This document shows, in pieces, positions 36,820 to 47,007 of a stretch of 64,000 bases of DNA. A program made the translations under genes and the position numbers. This DNA is from Pseudomonas benzenivorans (lineage in GTDB: Bacteria; Pseudomonadota; Gammaproteobacteria; Pseudomonadales; Pseudomonadaceae), in contig NZ_CP137892.1 of assembly GCF_033547155.1 (NCBI RefSeq), forward strand, positions 1 through 64,000, written 5' to 3'. The first letter of the stretch is position 1; every line of letters starts with the position of its first letter. Under the pieces are notes generated by a model. The model was not told the DNA's origin, searched no databases, and was given only the letters and a program-made list of their open reading frames with translations.

Positions 36820-37914
36820 TCAACGCCCGTTGTACAGCTCCTTCTCGGACAGCTGGTGCATCTGGCTGACCTGGGCCTGGAAGGCCTTCATCGAGGCCCA
36901 GATGCGGCCGTTCAGCTCGCTCTGCGCGGCCAGCTCGCCGAGCACCGACTCGGACTCGTGCTGCATGGCGGCCAGCACCTCGTCGGGGAAGCGCTTGAGC
37001 AGGGTGCCCTGCTGCTTGAGCTGATCCAGGGCCAGGGCGTTGTGGTAGACGTAGTCGTCCAGCATATCCTGATTGGCCGCGCGGACCGCCTCGGTGAGGA
37101 TCGCCTGCAGGTCGGCCGGCAGGCTGTCGAAGGCCTTCTGGTTGATCAGCAGCTCGAGCACCGCCTGGGGCTCCTGCCAGCCGGGGTAGTAGTAGAACTT
37201 GGCCGCCTTGTGCAGGCCGAAGGCCAGGTCGTTGTAAGGGCTGACCCAGTCGGTGGCGTCGATGGCGTTGGTCTGCAGGGCGGTGAAGATCTCGCCGCCG
37301 GGCAGGTTCACGGTGGTGGCGCCGAGGCGACCGAGTACCTCGCCGCCGAGGCCCGGCATGCGGATCTTCAGGCCCTTGAGGTCATCCAGGGAGTTGATCT
37401 CCTTGTTATACCAGCCGCCCATCTGCATGCCGGTGTTGCCCACCGCCAGGGGCTTCACCCCATGGGGGGCGTAGGCCTCGTCCCACAGGGCCTGGCCGCC
37501 GCCTTTGCTCAGCCAGGCGTTCATCTCGCTGGTGGACAGGCCGAAGGGCACGGCGGTGAAGAACTGCGCGGCCGGCACCTTGCCCTTCCAGTAGTAGGCG
37601 GCGCCGTGGCCCAGCTCGGCGGTGCCGCGGGACACCGCGTCGAACACCTCCAGCGGCGGCACCAGCTCGCCGCCGGCGTAGACCTTGATGCTCAGGCGGC
37701 CGTCGCTCATGGTCGCCACCCGCTCGGCCAGGCGCTCGGCGGCGGTGCCCAGGCCGGGGAAGTTCTTCGGCCAGGCGGTGACCATCTTCCATTCGAAGCG
37801 CTGCATCGGCTCGGCCGCGGCCTGCTCCGTGCTGGCTTGTTCATCCTTGCAGCCGGCCAGGCCGAGGGCGGCGAGCAGGGCCGCGGCGGCGCCGAACAGG
37901 TAACGGCGGTTCAT
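36820..37914 (-). CDS. TRAP solute-binding lipoprotein, DctP family
   Basis: A 364-residue binding protein. The start MNRRYLFGAAAALLAALGLAGC is a lipoprotein signal with lipobox LAGC (cysteine at 22). DctP/TakP motifs are WKMVTAWPKNFPGLGTAAERLAERV, ELGHGAAYYWKGKVPAAQFFTAVPFG, LKGLKIRMPGLGGEVLGRLGA and AIDATDWVSPYNDLAFGLH, characteristic of the 2-oxo acid-binding TakP subgroup. GGGGAGA precedes the ATG. No DctQ or DctM gene lies beside it, so it is either an orphan receptor for a permease elsewhere or a sensor. Confidence 0.9.
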   Translation of the reverse strand: MNRRYLFGAAAALLAALGLAGCKDEQASTEQAAAEPMQRFEWKMVTAWPKNFPGLGTAAERLAERVATMSDGRLSIKVYAGGELVPPLEVFDAVSRGTAELGHGAAYYWKGKVPAAQFFTAVPFGLSTSEMNAWLSKGGGQALWDEAYAPHGVKPLAVGNTGMQMGGWYNKEINSLDDLKGLKIRMPGLGGEVLGRLGATTVNLPGGEIFTALQTNAIDATDWVSPYNDLAFGLHKAAKFYYYPGWQEPQAVLELLINQKAFDSLPADLQAILTEAVRAANQDMLDDYVYHNALALDQLKQQGTLLKRFPDEVLAAMQHESESVLGELAAQSELNGRIWASMKAFQAQVSQMHQLSEKELYNGR

Positions 37915-37957
37915 CGAGAGTCTCCCCAGTTGCGCAGTGGTGTGGTTGTGGTGCTTG

Positions 37958-40144
37958 TCAGAGCGCCTGCAGCTTGGCGTAGCTGAGCATCAGCCACTTG
38001 CTGCCTTCGTTTTCGAAATTCACCTGGACTCGGGCCTGGGCGCCGGAACCCTCGAAGTTGAGGATGGTGCCCTCGCCGAACAGCGCGTGTTGCACCCGCT
38101 GGCCGAGGCTGAAGGCGGTGTCCGGCACGGCGCTGCCGGCGAACATGCCGCCAGCTGTGCCGCGGCCCGGCGTGGCGAAGGGCCGGCTGACGCTGCCGGA
38201 CAGGCGCACTTCCTGGATCAGCTGCGGCGGAATCTCGCGGACGAAGCGCGACACCTTGTTGTAGGTCTCGCTGCCGTACAGGCGGCGGGTCTCGGCGTAG
38301 GTGATCACCAGCTTGTGCATGGCCCGGGTGATGCCGACGTAGGCCAGGCGCCGTTCCTCTTCCAAGCGGCCGGGTTCCTCCAGGCTCATCTTGTGCGGGA
38401 ACAGGCCTTCCTCCATGCCCACCAGAAACACCTGGGGGAACTCCAGGCCCTTGGCGCTGTGCAGGGTCATCAGCTGCACGCTGTCCTCGTTCTCCGCCGC
38501 CTGGGTGTCGCCGGCCTCCAGCGAGGCGTGGCTCAGGAAGGCCTGCAGCGGGGTCAGCTCGTCGTCTTCGTCGTTATCGAAGGCGCGTGCGGCGCTGACC
38601 AGTTCCTCGAGGTTCTCGATGCGCGCCTGGGCCTTCTCGCCCTTTTCCGCCTGGTGGTAGGCGATCAGCCCGCTCTGCTCGATGACCGTCTGGGTCATCA
38701 GGTGCAGCGGCATCTCCAGTACCTTGGCGGCGAGGTTGTCGATCAGCTCGACAAAGCCGGCCAGGGCGCCGGCCGCGCGGCCGGGCAGGGCCTTGCCGGC
38801 CAGCATCAGGCGCACCGCCTCCCACATCGACACCTCGTGGCCGCGGGCGTATTCGCGGATCGCCTCGACGGTCTTCTCGCCGATGCCGCGGGCCGGCACG
38901 TTGACCACTCGTTCCAGCGCCGCGTCGTTGCCGCGGCCGTCGAGCAGGCGCAGGTAGGCCATGGCGTTCTTGATCTCGGCGCGCTCGAAGAAGCGCTGGC
39001 CGCCGTAGATGCGGTAGGGGATCTTCTCGCGTAGCAGGGCCTCCTCCAGCACCCGCGACTGGGCGTTGGAGCGATAGAGGATGGCGATCTCGCTGCGCCT
39101 GAGGCCGTCCTTGCGCAGGGCGTCCTCGATCGATTCGACCACGTAGCGCGCCTCGTCGTGCTCGTTGAACGCCGCGTACAGGCTGATCGGCTCGCCGTCG
39201 CCGCCCTCGGTCCACAGTTCCTTGCCCAGGCGCCCCTGGTTGTGGGCGATCAGAGCGTTGGCGGCCTTGAGGATGCCGGCGGTGGAGCGGTAGTTCTGCT
39301 CCAGGCGGATCACCTCGGCGTCCTTGAAGTCGTCGGAGAACTGCTGGATGTTCTCGATCCGCGCGCCGCGCCAGCCGTAGATCGACTGGTCGTCGTCGCC
39401 CACCACCATCAGGCTGTCGCCGCCCTTGGCGAGCAGGCGCAGCCAGGCGTACTGCACGGCGTTGGTGTCCTGGAACTCGTCCACCAGGATGTGGCGGAAG
39501 CGCCGCTGGTAGTGCTCGAGCAGGCCGGGCTTGTCGCGCCACAGGTCCAGGGCGCGCAGCAGCAGCTCGGAGAAGTCGATGACCCCGGCGCGGGCGCAGG
39601 CCGCCTCGTAGGCCTCGTAGATCTTCAGCATGGTGGCGAGGAACAGGTCGCCGCCGGGCTGGATGTGCTGCGGACGCAGACCTTCGTCCTTCTGCCCGTT
39701 GATAAACCACTGGGCCTGGCGCGCCGGCCAGCGCTGCTCGTCCAGGCCCAGCTCGCGGATCACCCGCTTGACTAGGCGCTGCTGGTCGTCGGAGTCGAGG
39801 ATCTGGAAGTTCTCGGCCAGCCCGGCCTCCTGCCAGTGGGCGCGCAGCAGGCGGTGGGCCAGGCCGTGGAAGGTGCCGACCCACATGCCGGCCGGATTCA
39901 GGCCGAGCATCTGTTCGATGCGCGCGCGCATCTCGGCGGCGGCCTTGTTGGTGAAGGTCACCGACAGCACGCTGTGGGGCGAGGCACCCTCGACCTGGAT
40001 CAGCCAGGCGATGCGGTGCACCAGCACCCGGGTCTTGCCGGAGCCGGCGCCGGCCAGGACCAACTGACGGCCCAGGCCGGCGGCCACGGCCTGGCGTTGG
40101 GCATCGTTGAGGGAGTTGAGCAGAAGGGAGAGATCGTCGCGCAT
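37958..40144 (-). CDS. uvrD: DNA helicase II UvrD
   Basis: A 728-residue superfamily 1 helicase for nucleotide-excision and mismatch repair. Motifs are LVLAGAGSGKTRVLVHRIAWL (I), VTFTNKAAAEMRARI (Ia), VDEFQDTNAVQYAWL (II, DEFQD), VGDDDQSIYGWRGA (III), LEQNYRSTAGIL (IV), LMTLHSAKGLEFPQVFLVGMEEGLFPH (V) and EERRLAYVGITRAMHKL (VI). Length is normal for UvrD. It is divergent from the GGDEF/EAL gene. Confidence 0.97.
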   Translation of the reverse strand: MRDDLSLLLNSLNDAQRQAVAAGLGRQLVLAGAGSGKTRVLVHRIAWLIQVEGASPHSVLSVTFTNKAAAEMRARIEQMLGLNPAGMWVGTFHGLAHRLLRAHWQEAGLAENFQILDSDDQQRLVKRVIRELGLDEQRWPARQAQWFINGQKDEGLRPQHIQPGGDLFLATMLKIYEAYEAACARAGVIDFSELLLRALDLWRDKPGLLEHYQRRFRHILVDEFQDTNAVQYAWLRLLAKGGDSLMVVGDDDQSIYGWRGARIENIQQFSDDFKDAEVIRLEQNYRSTAGILKAANALIAHNQGRLGKELWTEGGDGEPISLYAAFNEHDEARYVVESIEDALRKDGLRRSEIAILYRSNAQSRVLEEALLREKIPYRIYGGQRFFERAEIKNAMAYLRLLDGRGNDAALERVVNVPARGIGEKTVEAIREYARGHEVSMWEAVRLMLAGKALPGRAAGALAGFVELIDNLAAKVLEMPLHLMTQTVIEQSGLIAYHQAEKGEKAQARIENLEELVSAARAFDNDEDDELTPLQAFLSHASLEAGDTQAAENEDSVQLMTLHSAKGLEFPQVFLVGMEEGLFPHKMSLEEPGRLEEERRLAYVGITRAMHKLVITYAETRRLYGSETYNKVSRFVREIPPQLIQEVRLSGSVSRPFATPGRGTAGGMFAGSAVPDTAFSLGQRVQHALFGEGTILNFEGSGAQARVQVNFENEGSKWLMLSYAKLQAL

Positions 40145-40298
40145 CGCGGCATTCTAGGGGGCGGGGCCCAGCAGGGCAAACCGCCGCCGCCGGCAGGCGA
40201 TGGCGGACGACCGGCGGGTCAACCTGGCGACCGCCGCTTGCCTGGCCGAGCGCGGGTGCAGGTGTGGGGGCAGGCGTCGGAAAATGCGCTCTGGTCGC

Positions 40299-40327
40299 TT
40301 GGGCAAGGCGTCTAGCTCGGGTATGCT
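40299..40327 (+). promoter_or_regulatory. Sigma-70 promoter of the GGDEF/EAL gene
   Basis: TTGGGC (40299-40304), a 17-base spacer, then TATGCT (40322-40327) form a good sigma-70 pair 39 bases before the ATG at 40366. Confidence 0.55.
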
Positions 40328-40365
40328 CCGCCGACGCCTAGGCAACCACTACAAGAACATCGCCT

Positions 40366-43248
40366 ATGACAGCCACGCCAAACGCCGCCCTCGCGGAGCC
40401 ACCGCTCGACAGCAGCAGTTCGATCCACCGCCAGTTCGCCACGCAGATCGCCGTCGAGCGCACCCGCCTGCTCTATCAGGGCTCGCGGGCGCCGACCCTG
40501 TTGATGCTGCTCAACGGCTTGGCCTGCACCTATCTGCTGTGGTCCCCGCAGACCCGGCTGCTGCTCGGCGGCTGGCTGGTCTGGCTGGTGCTGCTGGCGC
40601 TGTTGCGCCTGGTTCAGGTGCAGGCCTTCAACCTGGCGCCGTCGAGCCGCCAGGCCCTGCCGCACTGGCGCTGGCGTTTCCTGTTCGGTGCCGCGGCTTC
40701 CGGCCTGACCCTGGCCTTCGCCGCCATCGCCCTGGTGCCGGCCGACGAGTTCTTCCAGCAGGCCCTGCTCTACGGCCTGATTTCCGCGGCGATCCTCTCC
40801 GCCAGCGTCGCCTATGCCATCAACCTGACGGCCTTCCTGACCTTCGCCTTGCCCTGCCTGGTGCCGACCCTGGCCTACCTGCTGCTGAGCGAGCACCAGT
40901 TGCTGCGCGGCTGGGGCCTGCTCGGGGTGATCCTGGCCCTGGCCCTGCTGGTGGTGGCCTGGCAGGTCAACCGCCTGGTGCAACGCAGCCTGTTGCAGCG
41001 CTTCCAGAACCAGGCGCTGATCGACAACCTGGAGCACGCCAAGCAGCAGGCCGAGAACCTCAACGCCGAGCTGGCGCGGGAGGTGGAGCAGCGCCGTCGG
41101 GCCGAGCACGAGCTGCGCGAGGCCCATGGCGAGCTGGAGCTGCGCGTGGCCGAGCGCACCCTGGAGCTGGATGCCGCCACCCAGGCCTTGGGCAAGAGCC
41201 AGGCGCGCCTGGCCCTGGCCCTGGAGGCCAGCGAGCTGGGACTGTGGGACTGGAACCTGCAAACCGACGAGGTGCACCACTCGCACCTCAAGGAGCTGTT
41301 CGGCCTGGAGCCGGAGGCCGTGCAGATCATGCTGCGCGACCTCAAACCACGGCTGCACCCTGAGGACCTGCCGCTGCTGCGCCGGGCCCTGGTCGAGCAC
41401 CTCAAGGGACGCAGCGACGGCTATCAGATCGAGTACCGCATCCAGCACGCCCGCGGCCACTGGGTGTGGATCGAGGATCGCGGCCGGGCGGTGGAACGCG
41501 ATGCCCAGGGACGGGTGCTGCGCATGCTCGGCACGCGCCGCGACATCAGCGCGCGCAAGCGCCTGGAGGAGCAGCAGCGGCTGGCCGCCACGGTGTTCGA
41601 TGCGGCCAGCGAGGGCATCGTCATCCTCGACCCGCACTACCGCCTGCTGGCGGCCAACCAGGCCTTCCTCCAGGTCACCGGCTACCGCGAGGACGAACTG
41701 GTCGGGCAGAACGCGGCGACCCTGATCAGCAGCCGCGAGTCGCGCCGCCAGTACCAGATGATCCGCCCGCAGCTGGAGGCCCTCGGCAGTTGGCAGGGCG
41801 AGCTGGTCGAGACGCGCAAGAACGGCGAACTGTACCCGCAGTGGCTGCAGCTCAAGGTGGTGCGCGACGCCAAGGGCCAGGTCAGCCACATAGTCGGCTT
41901 CTTCGCCGACCTGTCGGCGCGGCGCGAGACCGAGGAGCGCCTGCGCTACCTGTCGCACTACGACGAGCTGACCGGTCTGGCCAACCGCAGCCTGTTCAAG
42001 CAGCGCCTGCACGAGGCCGCCCAGCGTGCCCGGCAGAACCGCCGCAGCCTGGCCCTGCTGCATATCGACCTGGATCGCTTCAAGCTGCTCAACGACAGCC
42101 TCGGCCACGACCTGGCCGACCAGCTGTTGCGCCAGATGAGCCAGCGCCTGACCCAGGCCGCTCCCGAGGCGGATTGCATCGCCCGGCTGTCCAGCGACGA
42201 GTTCGCCGTGCTGCTCGATTCCTACGGCAGCCTGTCGAGCCTGGCGCGCATGGCCAGCCGCCTGCTGGCCAAGCTGCGCCTGCCGCTGGTAGTCGGCGAC
42301 CAGGAACTGGTGATCAGCGCCTCGATCGGCATCAGCCTGCTGCCGGACAACGCGCGGGAAATCTCCGCGCTGATCAGCCAGGCCAACATGGCCATGCAGC
42401 ATGCCAAGCACCTGGGCGGCAACACCTTCCAGTTCTTCACCGACAACCTGCAGGCCTGCACCCTGGAGCGCCTGCAGCTGGAGAACCAGCTGCGCAAGGC
42501 GATCGACGAGGGCCAGCTGGAGGTGTTCTACCAGCCCAAGCTGTGCCTGGCCGACGACAGCGTCAAGGCCGCCGAGGCGCTGGTACGCTGGCGTCATCCG
42601 AGCCTCGGGCTGGTGCCGCCGGGCGAGTTCATCAGCCTGGCCGAGGAAACCGGGCTGATCGCGCCGATCGGCGAGTTCGTGCTGCGCCAGGCCTGCCAGC
42701 AGGCGCGCCAGTGGCAGCACCAGGGCCTGGCGGAGATCCGCGTATCGGTGAACCTGTCGGTGCATCAGCTGCGCCAGGGCAACCTGACCAGCCTGGTGCG
42801 CCAGGTGCTGGAGGAGAGCGGCCTGGCGCCGCACCTGCTGGAGCTGGAGCTGACCGAGAGCCAGCTGCTGGACAACGTCGAGAGCGTCATCGCCACCTTC
42901 CAGCAGCTGCGCGACCTGGGGGTCAAGCTGGCGATCGACGACTTCGGCACCGGCTATTCCTCGCTCAGCTACCTCAAGCGTTTCCCGGTGGACTACGTGA
43001 AGATCGACCAGAGCTTCATCCGCGACCTGGCGGCCGGCGGCGAGGATGCGGCCATCACCCGGGCGATCATCGCCATGGCCCACGGCCTGGAGCTGAAGGT
43101 GGTCGCCGAGGGGGTGGAGACCCAGGCGCAGATGGACTTCCTCAAGGCCCAGCACTGCGACGAGCTGCAGGGCTACCTGATCAGCCGGCCGGTGGAGGCG
43201 TCGGCCTTCGCCCAGCTGCTGCGCGAGCAAGCCGCGCTGCTGTGCTGA
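40366..43248 (+). CDS. Membrane PAS-GGDEF(degenerate)-EAL c-di-GMP phosphodiesterase
   Basis: A 960-residue protein. Residues about 40-210 hold six or so helices ([33 protein letters not shown] and others). A coiled segment follows ([35 protein letters not shown]), then two PAS domains ([44 protein letters not shown]). The GGDEF domain has its active motif changed to SSDEF ([14 protein letters not shown]), so cyclase activity is unlikely. The EAL domain is complete: [51 protein letters not shown]. It should hydrolyse c-di-GMP, with the GGDEF part perhaps binding GTP as a regulator. Confidence 0.92.
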   Translation: MTATPNAALAEPPLDSSSSIHRQFATQIAVERTRLLYQGSRAPTLLMLLNGLACTYLLWSPQTRLLLGGWLVWLVLLALLRLVQVQAFNLAPSSRQALPHWRWRFLFGAAASGLTLAFAAIALVPADEFFQQALLYGLISAAILSASVAYAINLTAFLTFALPCLVPTLAYLLLSEHQLLRGWGLLGVILALALLVVAWQVNRLVQRSLLQRFQNQALIDNLEHAKQQAENLNAELAREVEQRRRAEHELREAHGELELRVAERTLELDAATQALGKSQARLALALEASELGLWDWNLQTDEVHHSHLKELFGLEPEAVQIMLRDLKPRLHPEDLPLLRRALVEHLKGRSDGYQIEYRIQHARGHWVWIEDRGRAVERDAQGRVLRMLGTRRDISARKRLEEQQRLAATVFDAASEGIVILDPHYRLLAANQAFLQVTGYREDELVGQNAATLISSRESRRQYQMIRPQLEALGSWQGELVETRKNGELYPQWLQLKVVRDAKGQVSHIVGFFADLSARRETEERLRYLSHYDELTGLANRSLFKQRLHEAAQRARQNRRSLALLHIDLDRFKLLNDSLGHDLADQLLRQMSQRLTQAAPEADCIARLSSDEFAVLLDSYGSLSSLARMASRLLAKLRLPLVVGDQELVISASIGISLLPDNAREISALISQANMAMQHAKHLGGNTFQFFTDNLQACTLERLQLENQLRKAIDEGQLEVFYQPKLCLADDSVKAAEALVRWRHPSLGLVPPGEFISLAEETGLIAPIGEFVLRQACQQARQWQHQGLAEIRVSVNLSVHQLRQGNLTSLVRQVLEESGLAPHLLELELTESQLLDNVESVIATFQQLRDLGVKLAIDDFGTGYSSLSYLKRFPVDYVKIDQSFIRDLAAGGEDAAITRAIIAMAHGLELKVVAEGVETQAQMDFLKAQHCDELQGYLISRPVEASAFAQLLREQAALLC

Positions 43249-43255
43249 GCCGGCC

Positions 43256-44515
43256 ATGCCGACCCATCGTCTCGTTTCCCCGGATCGCCCGGCCAACGCC
43301 ACCCTGCTGCTGCTGGCCTCGCTCTACTGCGCCCAGGGCCTGCCCTCGGGGCTGATCGCCCATTCCCTGCCGGTGCTGCTGCGCCAGCACGGTGTCGACC
43401 TGGCGCTGATCGGCCTGCTCAAGCTGCTGGCCCTGCCCTGGTTGCTCAAGGTGCTGTGGGCGCCCTGGGTCGATCGCCTGGCCTCGCCGCGGCTCGGCCA
43501 CCACCGCGGCTGGATACTGCCGCTGCAGGGCGGCATCGCCCTGGTCGTCGCGGCCCTGGCGCTGTTGTCGCCGGCCGCGCTATTCGGCAGCCAGCTGCCG
43601 CTGCTGCTGGGGCTGTTGCTGCTGGTCAACCTGGCGGCCGCGACCCAGGACATCGCCACCGACGGCCTCACCGTGCGCCTGCTCAGCGAGCGCTGGCGCG
43701 GCCTGGGCAACAGCCTGCAGGTGGGCGGCTACAAGGTCGGCATGCTGGTCAGCGGCAGCGGCCTGCTGCTGGTGTACGACAGCGTCGGCTGGTCGTTGTC
43801 GATGGGCCTGTTGGTGCTGTCGCTGCTGTTGACTCTGCTGCCGATCTGGCGTTTCGCCGAGCGCCGGCAGCTGCCCTTTCGCCCGGCGCTGGCCGAGCCG
43901 CCGGGGGCCGGCCTGCTGCTGCGCCACTACCGCGGCCTGTTGGCGCAGCCGGGCATGTGGTTGTGGCTGGCGGTGCTGCTGAGCTTCAAGCTCGGCGATG
44001 CCCTGGGTTCGCCGATGATCAAGCCGATGCTGGTGGACCAGGGCTGGAGCAATGCCGAACTGGGCCGGCTGACCCTGCTCAGCAGCCTGGTGGGCATCGC
44101 CGGGGCGCTGCTCGGCGGCCTGCTCTACGCGCGCCTCGGCGTGTTGCGGGCGCTGTTGTTGTTCGGCGCGCTGCAGGCCCTGGGTATCGCCGCCATGGCC
44201 GCACTGGTGCAGGCCGGCGACAATCACGCCCTGGTCTATGGCCTGGCGCTGTTCGAGCAGGCGGCCGACGGCATGTCCACGGTGGCGCTGTTCGCCGCGA
44301 TGATGCGCCAGTGTCGCGCCGAGCACGAGGGCGCCGACTTCACCCTGCAGGCCTCGGCGCAGCTGCTGCTGGGCGGGCTGGTCGGCGCGGCCAGCGGCGT
44401 GCTGGCGGCCTGGCTGGGCTATGCCGGCCTGTTCCTCGTCGCCGGGGCGCTGGGGGCCGGGGTGCTGGTCCTGCTGCCGCTGTACTTCCGGCGAACGCTG
44501 GCGGTCACGGCCTGA
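43256..44515 (+). CDS. AmpG-like MFS permease
   Basis: A 419-residue membrane protein with about twelve helices. It resembles the AmpG/acetyl-CoA transporter branch of the major facilitator superfamily: LYCAQGLPSGLIAHSLPVLLRQHGVDLALIGLL, LLKVLWAPWVDRL, TQDIATDGLTVRLLSERWRGLGNSLQVGGYKVGMLVSGSGLLL. AmpG members import muropeptides for cell wall recycling. This may be an AmpP-like paralog, but the substrate is not shown. It starts seven bases after the phosphodiesterase stop, so is probably co-transcribed. Confidence 0.85.
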   Translation: MPTHRLVSPDRPANATLLLLASLYCAQGLPSGLIAHSLPVLLRQHGVDLALIGLLKLLALPWLLKVLWAPWVDRLASPRLGHHRGWILPLQGGIALVVAALALLSPAALFGSQLPLLLGLLLLVNLAAATQDIATDGLTVRLLSERWRGLGNSLQVGGYKVGMLVSGSGLLLVYDSVGWSLSMGLLVLSLLLTLLPIWRFAERRQLPFRPALAEPPGAGLLLRHYRGLLAQPGMWLWLAVLLSFKLGDALGSPMIKPMLVDQGWSNAELGRLTLLSSLVGIAGALLGGLLYARLGVLRALLLFGALQALGIAAMAALVQAGDNHALVYGLALFEQAADGMSTVALFAAMMRQCRAEHEGADFTLQASAQLLLGGLVGAASGVLAAWLGYAGLFLVAGALGAGVLVLLPLYFRRTLAVTA

Positions 44516-44536
44516 GGGCGCCGCACTGGCCGCGGC

Positions 44537-45979
44537 TCAGTCCGCCCACTGCCGCGCGTGGCGCTCCAGCAGGCTCTGCGACTGCTCCGGGCCGTTGCTG
44601 CCGGCTGCATAGGGGCGCGGGCTCTGGTAGTGCTGGTGCCAGCCCTGGATGATCGGGTCGATCCACTGCCAGGCGGCCTCCACCTCGTCGCGGCGCATGA
44701 ACAGCGTCGAATCGCCTTCGATCACGTCCAGCAGCAGGCGCTCGTAGGCATCCCAGCGGCGCTGCTTGCTGAAGGCGTTGGCCAGGTTGAGGTCCAGCTC
44801 CACCGGCTTCAGGCGCATGCCCTTGCCGGGGTTTTTGGCCATCAGCTGCAGGCTGATGCGCTCCTCCGGTTGCAGGCGGATCAGCAGGCGGTTGGCTTCG
44901 CCGTCGCCGAACAGGCGGTGCGGCACCGGCTTGAACTGGATGAGGATCTCCGAGGCCTTGCGCGCCATGCGCTTGCCGGTGCGCAGGTAGAAGGGCACGC
45001 CGGCCCAGCGCCAGTTGTCGATCTCCACCTGGATGGCGACGAAGGTCTCGGTGTCGCTGTCGTTGTCCACCTGCTTCTCGAAGTAGTAGGCCGGCACCTC
45101 CTGGCCGCCGATCTTGCCGGCGGTGTACTGGCCGCGCACGGTCTTGTCCTGCACGTCGAGACCGGAGATCGGCTTGAGGGCCTCGAGGATCTTCACCTTC
45201 TCGTTGCGTACCGCCTCGGCATCGAAGCGCACCGGCGCCTCCATGGCCACCAGGCAGAGCAGTTGCAGCAGGTGGTTCTGGATCATGTCGCGCATGGCCC
45301 CGGCGTGGTCGTAGTAGCCGCCGCGGTTCTCCACGCCCAGGGTCTCGCACACGCTGATCTGCACGTGATCGATATGCCCGGCGCGCCAGACCGGCTCGAA
45401 CAGGGCGTTGGCGAAGCGCAGCGCCATCAGGTTCTGCACGGTTTCCTTGCCCAGGTAGTGGTCGATGCGGAACACCCGCGGCTCGTCGAACACCGCGCCG
45501 ATCGCGGCGTTGATCGCCTGGGCCGACTCCAGCGAGTGGCCGATCGGCTTCTCCAGCACGATGCGCGCCCGGGGGCCGGCCAGGCCGGCGATCTGCAAGT
45601 GGGCGGCGATGTCCTCGAACAGGTCCGGCGCGGTGGCCAGGTAATAGACCCGCACCCGCTCCTCGGCCTGCCCCAGGTGCTTGGCCAGGCGGCCGAAGTC
45701 GGCGCTCTGTCCGGCGTCCATGGCGAAGTAGTCGAGGCGCGCGGCGAAGCCTTGCCAGCTGGCTTCGTCGAAGTCGGCCCGCGCCACCTGGGCCCGGCAG
45801 CGGCGTTCGGCCAGGGCCTGGTAGGCGGCGCGGCTGTGCGGGCTGCGGGCCAGGGCGAGGATGCGCATGTCGGCGTGCAGGCGCCCGTCGCGATGCAGGT
45901 GGTAGAGCGCGGGCAGCAGCTTGTGCAGGGCGAGGTCGCCGGTGCCGCCAAAGACCAGCATGTCACAGGAAATGCTCAA
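44537..45979 (-). CDS. zwf: Glucose-6-phosphate 1-dehydrogenase
   Basis: A 480-residue enzyme oxidising glucose 6-phosphate to 6-phosphogluconolactone with NAD(P). It has LVFGGTGDLALHKLLPALYHL (nucleotide binding), FRIDHYLGKETVQNL (active-site RIDHYLGKE), the ILEKPIGHSL motif and FYLRTGKRMA. The best start is TTG 45979, which gives MSISCDMLVFGG and has GGAG seven bases upstream; the next ATG at 45961 would cut the N-terminus. It is divergent from an RpiR regulator across a HexR-like box. From memory, P. aeruginosa has such a second Zwf paralog in this place. Confidence 0.95.
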   Translation of the reverse strand: MSISCDMLVFGGTGDLALHKLLPALYHLHRDGRLHADMRILALARSPHSRAAYQALAERRCRAQVARADFDEASWQGFAARLDYFAMDAGQSADFGRLAKHLGQAEERVRVYYLATAPDLFEDIAAHLQIAGLAGPRARIVLEKPIGHSLESAQAINAAIGAVFDEPRVFRIDHYLGKETVQNLMALRFANALFEPVWRAGHIDHVQISVCETLGVENRGGYYDHAGAMRDMIQNHLLQLLCLVAMEAPVRFDAEAVRNEKVKILEALKPISGLDVQDKTVRGQYTAGKIGGQEVPAYYFEKQVDNDSDTETFVAIQVEIDNWRWAGVPFYLRTGKRMARKASEILIQFKPVPHRLFGDGEANRLLIRLQPEERISLQLMAKNPGKGMRLKPVELDLNLANAFSKQRRWDAYERLLLDVIEGDSTLFMRRDEVEAAWQWIDPIIQGWHQHYQSPRPYAAGSNGPEQSQSLLERHARQWAD

Positions 45980-46023
45980 AGCAGGAACTCCGACTCGGTT
46001 TGGCCGTGCGGGGGCGCCGGCCA

Positions 46024-46038
46024 TGTAGTATAACTACA
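46024..46038. promoter_or_regulatory. HexR-like operator between zwf and the RpiR gene
   Basis: TGTAGT ATA ACTACA is a perfect 6-3-6 palindrome and fits the HexR consensus TGTARTnnnAYTACA. A further ACTACA half-site follows at 46044-46049. It lies 45 bases upstream of the zwf start and 100 upstream of the regulator start, so it likely serves both genes. Confidence 0.72.
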
Positions 46039-46137
46039 AGGTCACTACAACCCGGCGTGCCCCCGATCATAACCGAGTCGCCATTCGGAGGAGGGGACGC
46101 CGACGGATTTGTCATCCTTTCAGCCGAGCCTAATCTT

Positions 46138-47007
46138 GTGAATTTGTTGCAGCACATCGCCCAGTCCCGCCACCTGTTACGCAAGTCGGAGCTCAAGGTC
46201 GCCGACCATGTCCTGCTCGATCCGGCGGCGGTGATGCACAGCTCCATGGCCGAACTGGCACATAGCGTCGGCATCAGCGAGCCGACCATCGTGCGTTTCT
46301 GCCGGGCCATCGGCTGCGGCGGCTTCCAGGACCTCAAGCTCAAGCTGGCGCAGAGCCTGGCCGCCGGCGCCAGCTTCGGCCAGTTCGCCATCCATGAGGA
46401 CGACTCGGTCGCCGACTTCAGCCTGAAGATCTTCGACACCACCCTGCACACCCTGATGGAGGTGCGCGAGCACCTCGACCCCCAGGCGCTGCAGCAGGCC
46501 ATCGCCGCCTGCGCCCAGGCCCAGCGCGTGGAGTTCTACGGCTTCGGCGCCTCCGGCGCGGTGGCGGCGGACGCCCAGCACAAGTTCTTCCGCCTGTTGC
46601 TGACGGCCGCGGCCTACTCCGACCCGCACATGCAGGCGATGAGCGCGGTGACCCTGAAGCCCACCGATGTGGCCATCTGCATCTCCCAGTCCGGCCGCTC
46701 CAAGGACCTGCTGATCACCGCCAACCTGGTGCGCGAGACCGGCGCCACCCTGATCACCCTGTGTCCGAGCCAGACGCCGCTGGCCGACCTGGCCACGGTC
46801 AACCTGGCCATCGACGTACAGGAAGACACCGAGATCTACACCCCGCTGACCTCGCGCATCGCCCACCTGGTGGTGATCGACGTGCTCGCCATGGGGGTGG
46901 CCATGGCCCGCGGCCCGAGCCTGGTCAACCACCTCAAGAGCGTCAAACGCAGCCTGCGCAGCCTGCGCCTGTCGCCCAAGTCGGTGAAGGCGGTCGAGGA
47001 GCACTAG
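46138..47007 (+). CDS. RpiR/HexR-family regulator
   Basis: A 289-residue regulator with an N-terminal HTH_6 domain (ELKVADHVLLDPAAVMHSSMAELAHSVGISEPTIVRFCRAIGCGGFQDLKLKL) and a C-terminal SIS sugar-isomerase-like domain (RVEFYGFGASGAVAADAQHKFFRL, CISQSGRSKDLLITANLVRETGATLITLCPS, DVQEDTEIYTPLTSRIAHLVVIDVLA). These proteins sense sugar phosphates such as KDPG. The GTG start at 46138 gives VNLLQHIAQSRHLL, matching family starts. It is divergent from zwf, which it presumably regulates. Confidence 0.92.
   Translation: MNLLQHIAQSRHLLRKSELKVADHVLLDPAAVMHSSMAELAHSVGISEPTIVRFCRAIGCGGFQDLKLKLAQSLAAGASFGQFAIHEDDSVADFSLKIFDTTLHTLMEVREHLDPQALQQAIAACAQAQRVEFYGFGASGAVAADAQHKFFRLLLTAAAYSDPHMQAMSAVTLKPTDVAICISQSGRSKDLLITANLVRETGATLITLCPSQTPLADLATVNLAIDVQEDTEIYTPLTSRIAHLVVIDVLAMGVAMARGPSLVNHLKSVKRSLRSLRLSPKSVKAVEEH

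Noticed and set aside
40312..43302. 996-codon reverse frame opposite the GGDEF/EAL gene
   Set aside because: It is an antisense shadow of a well-supported multidomain gene.
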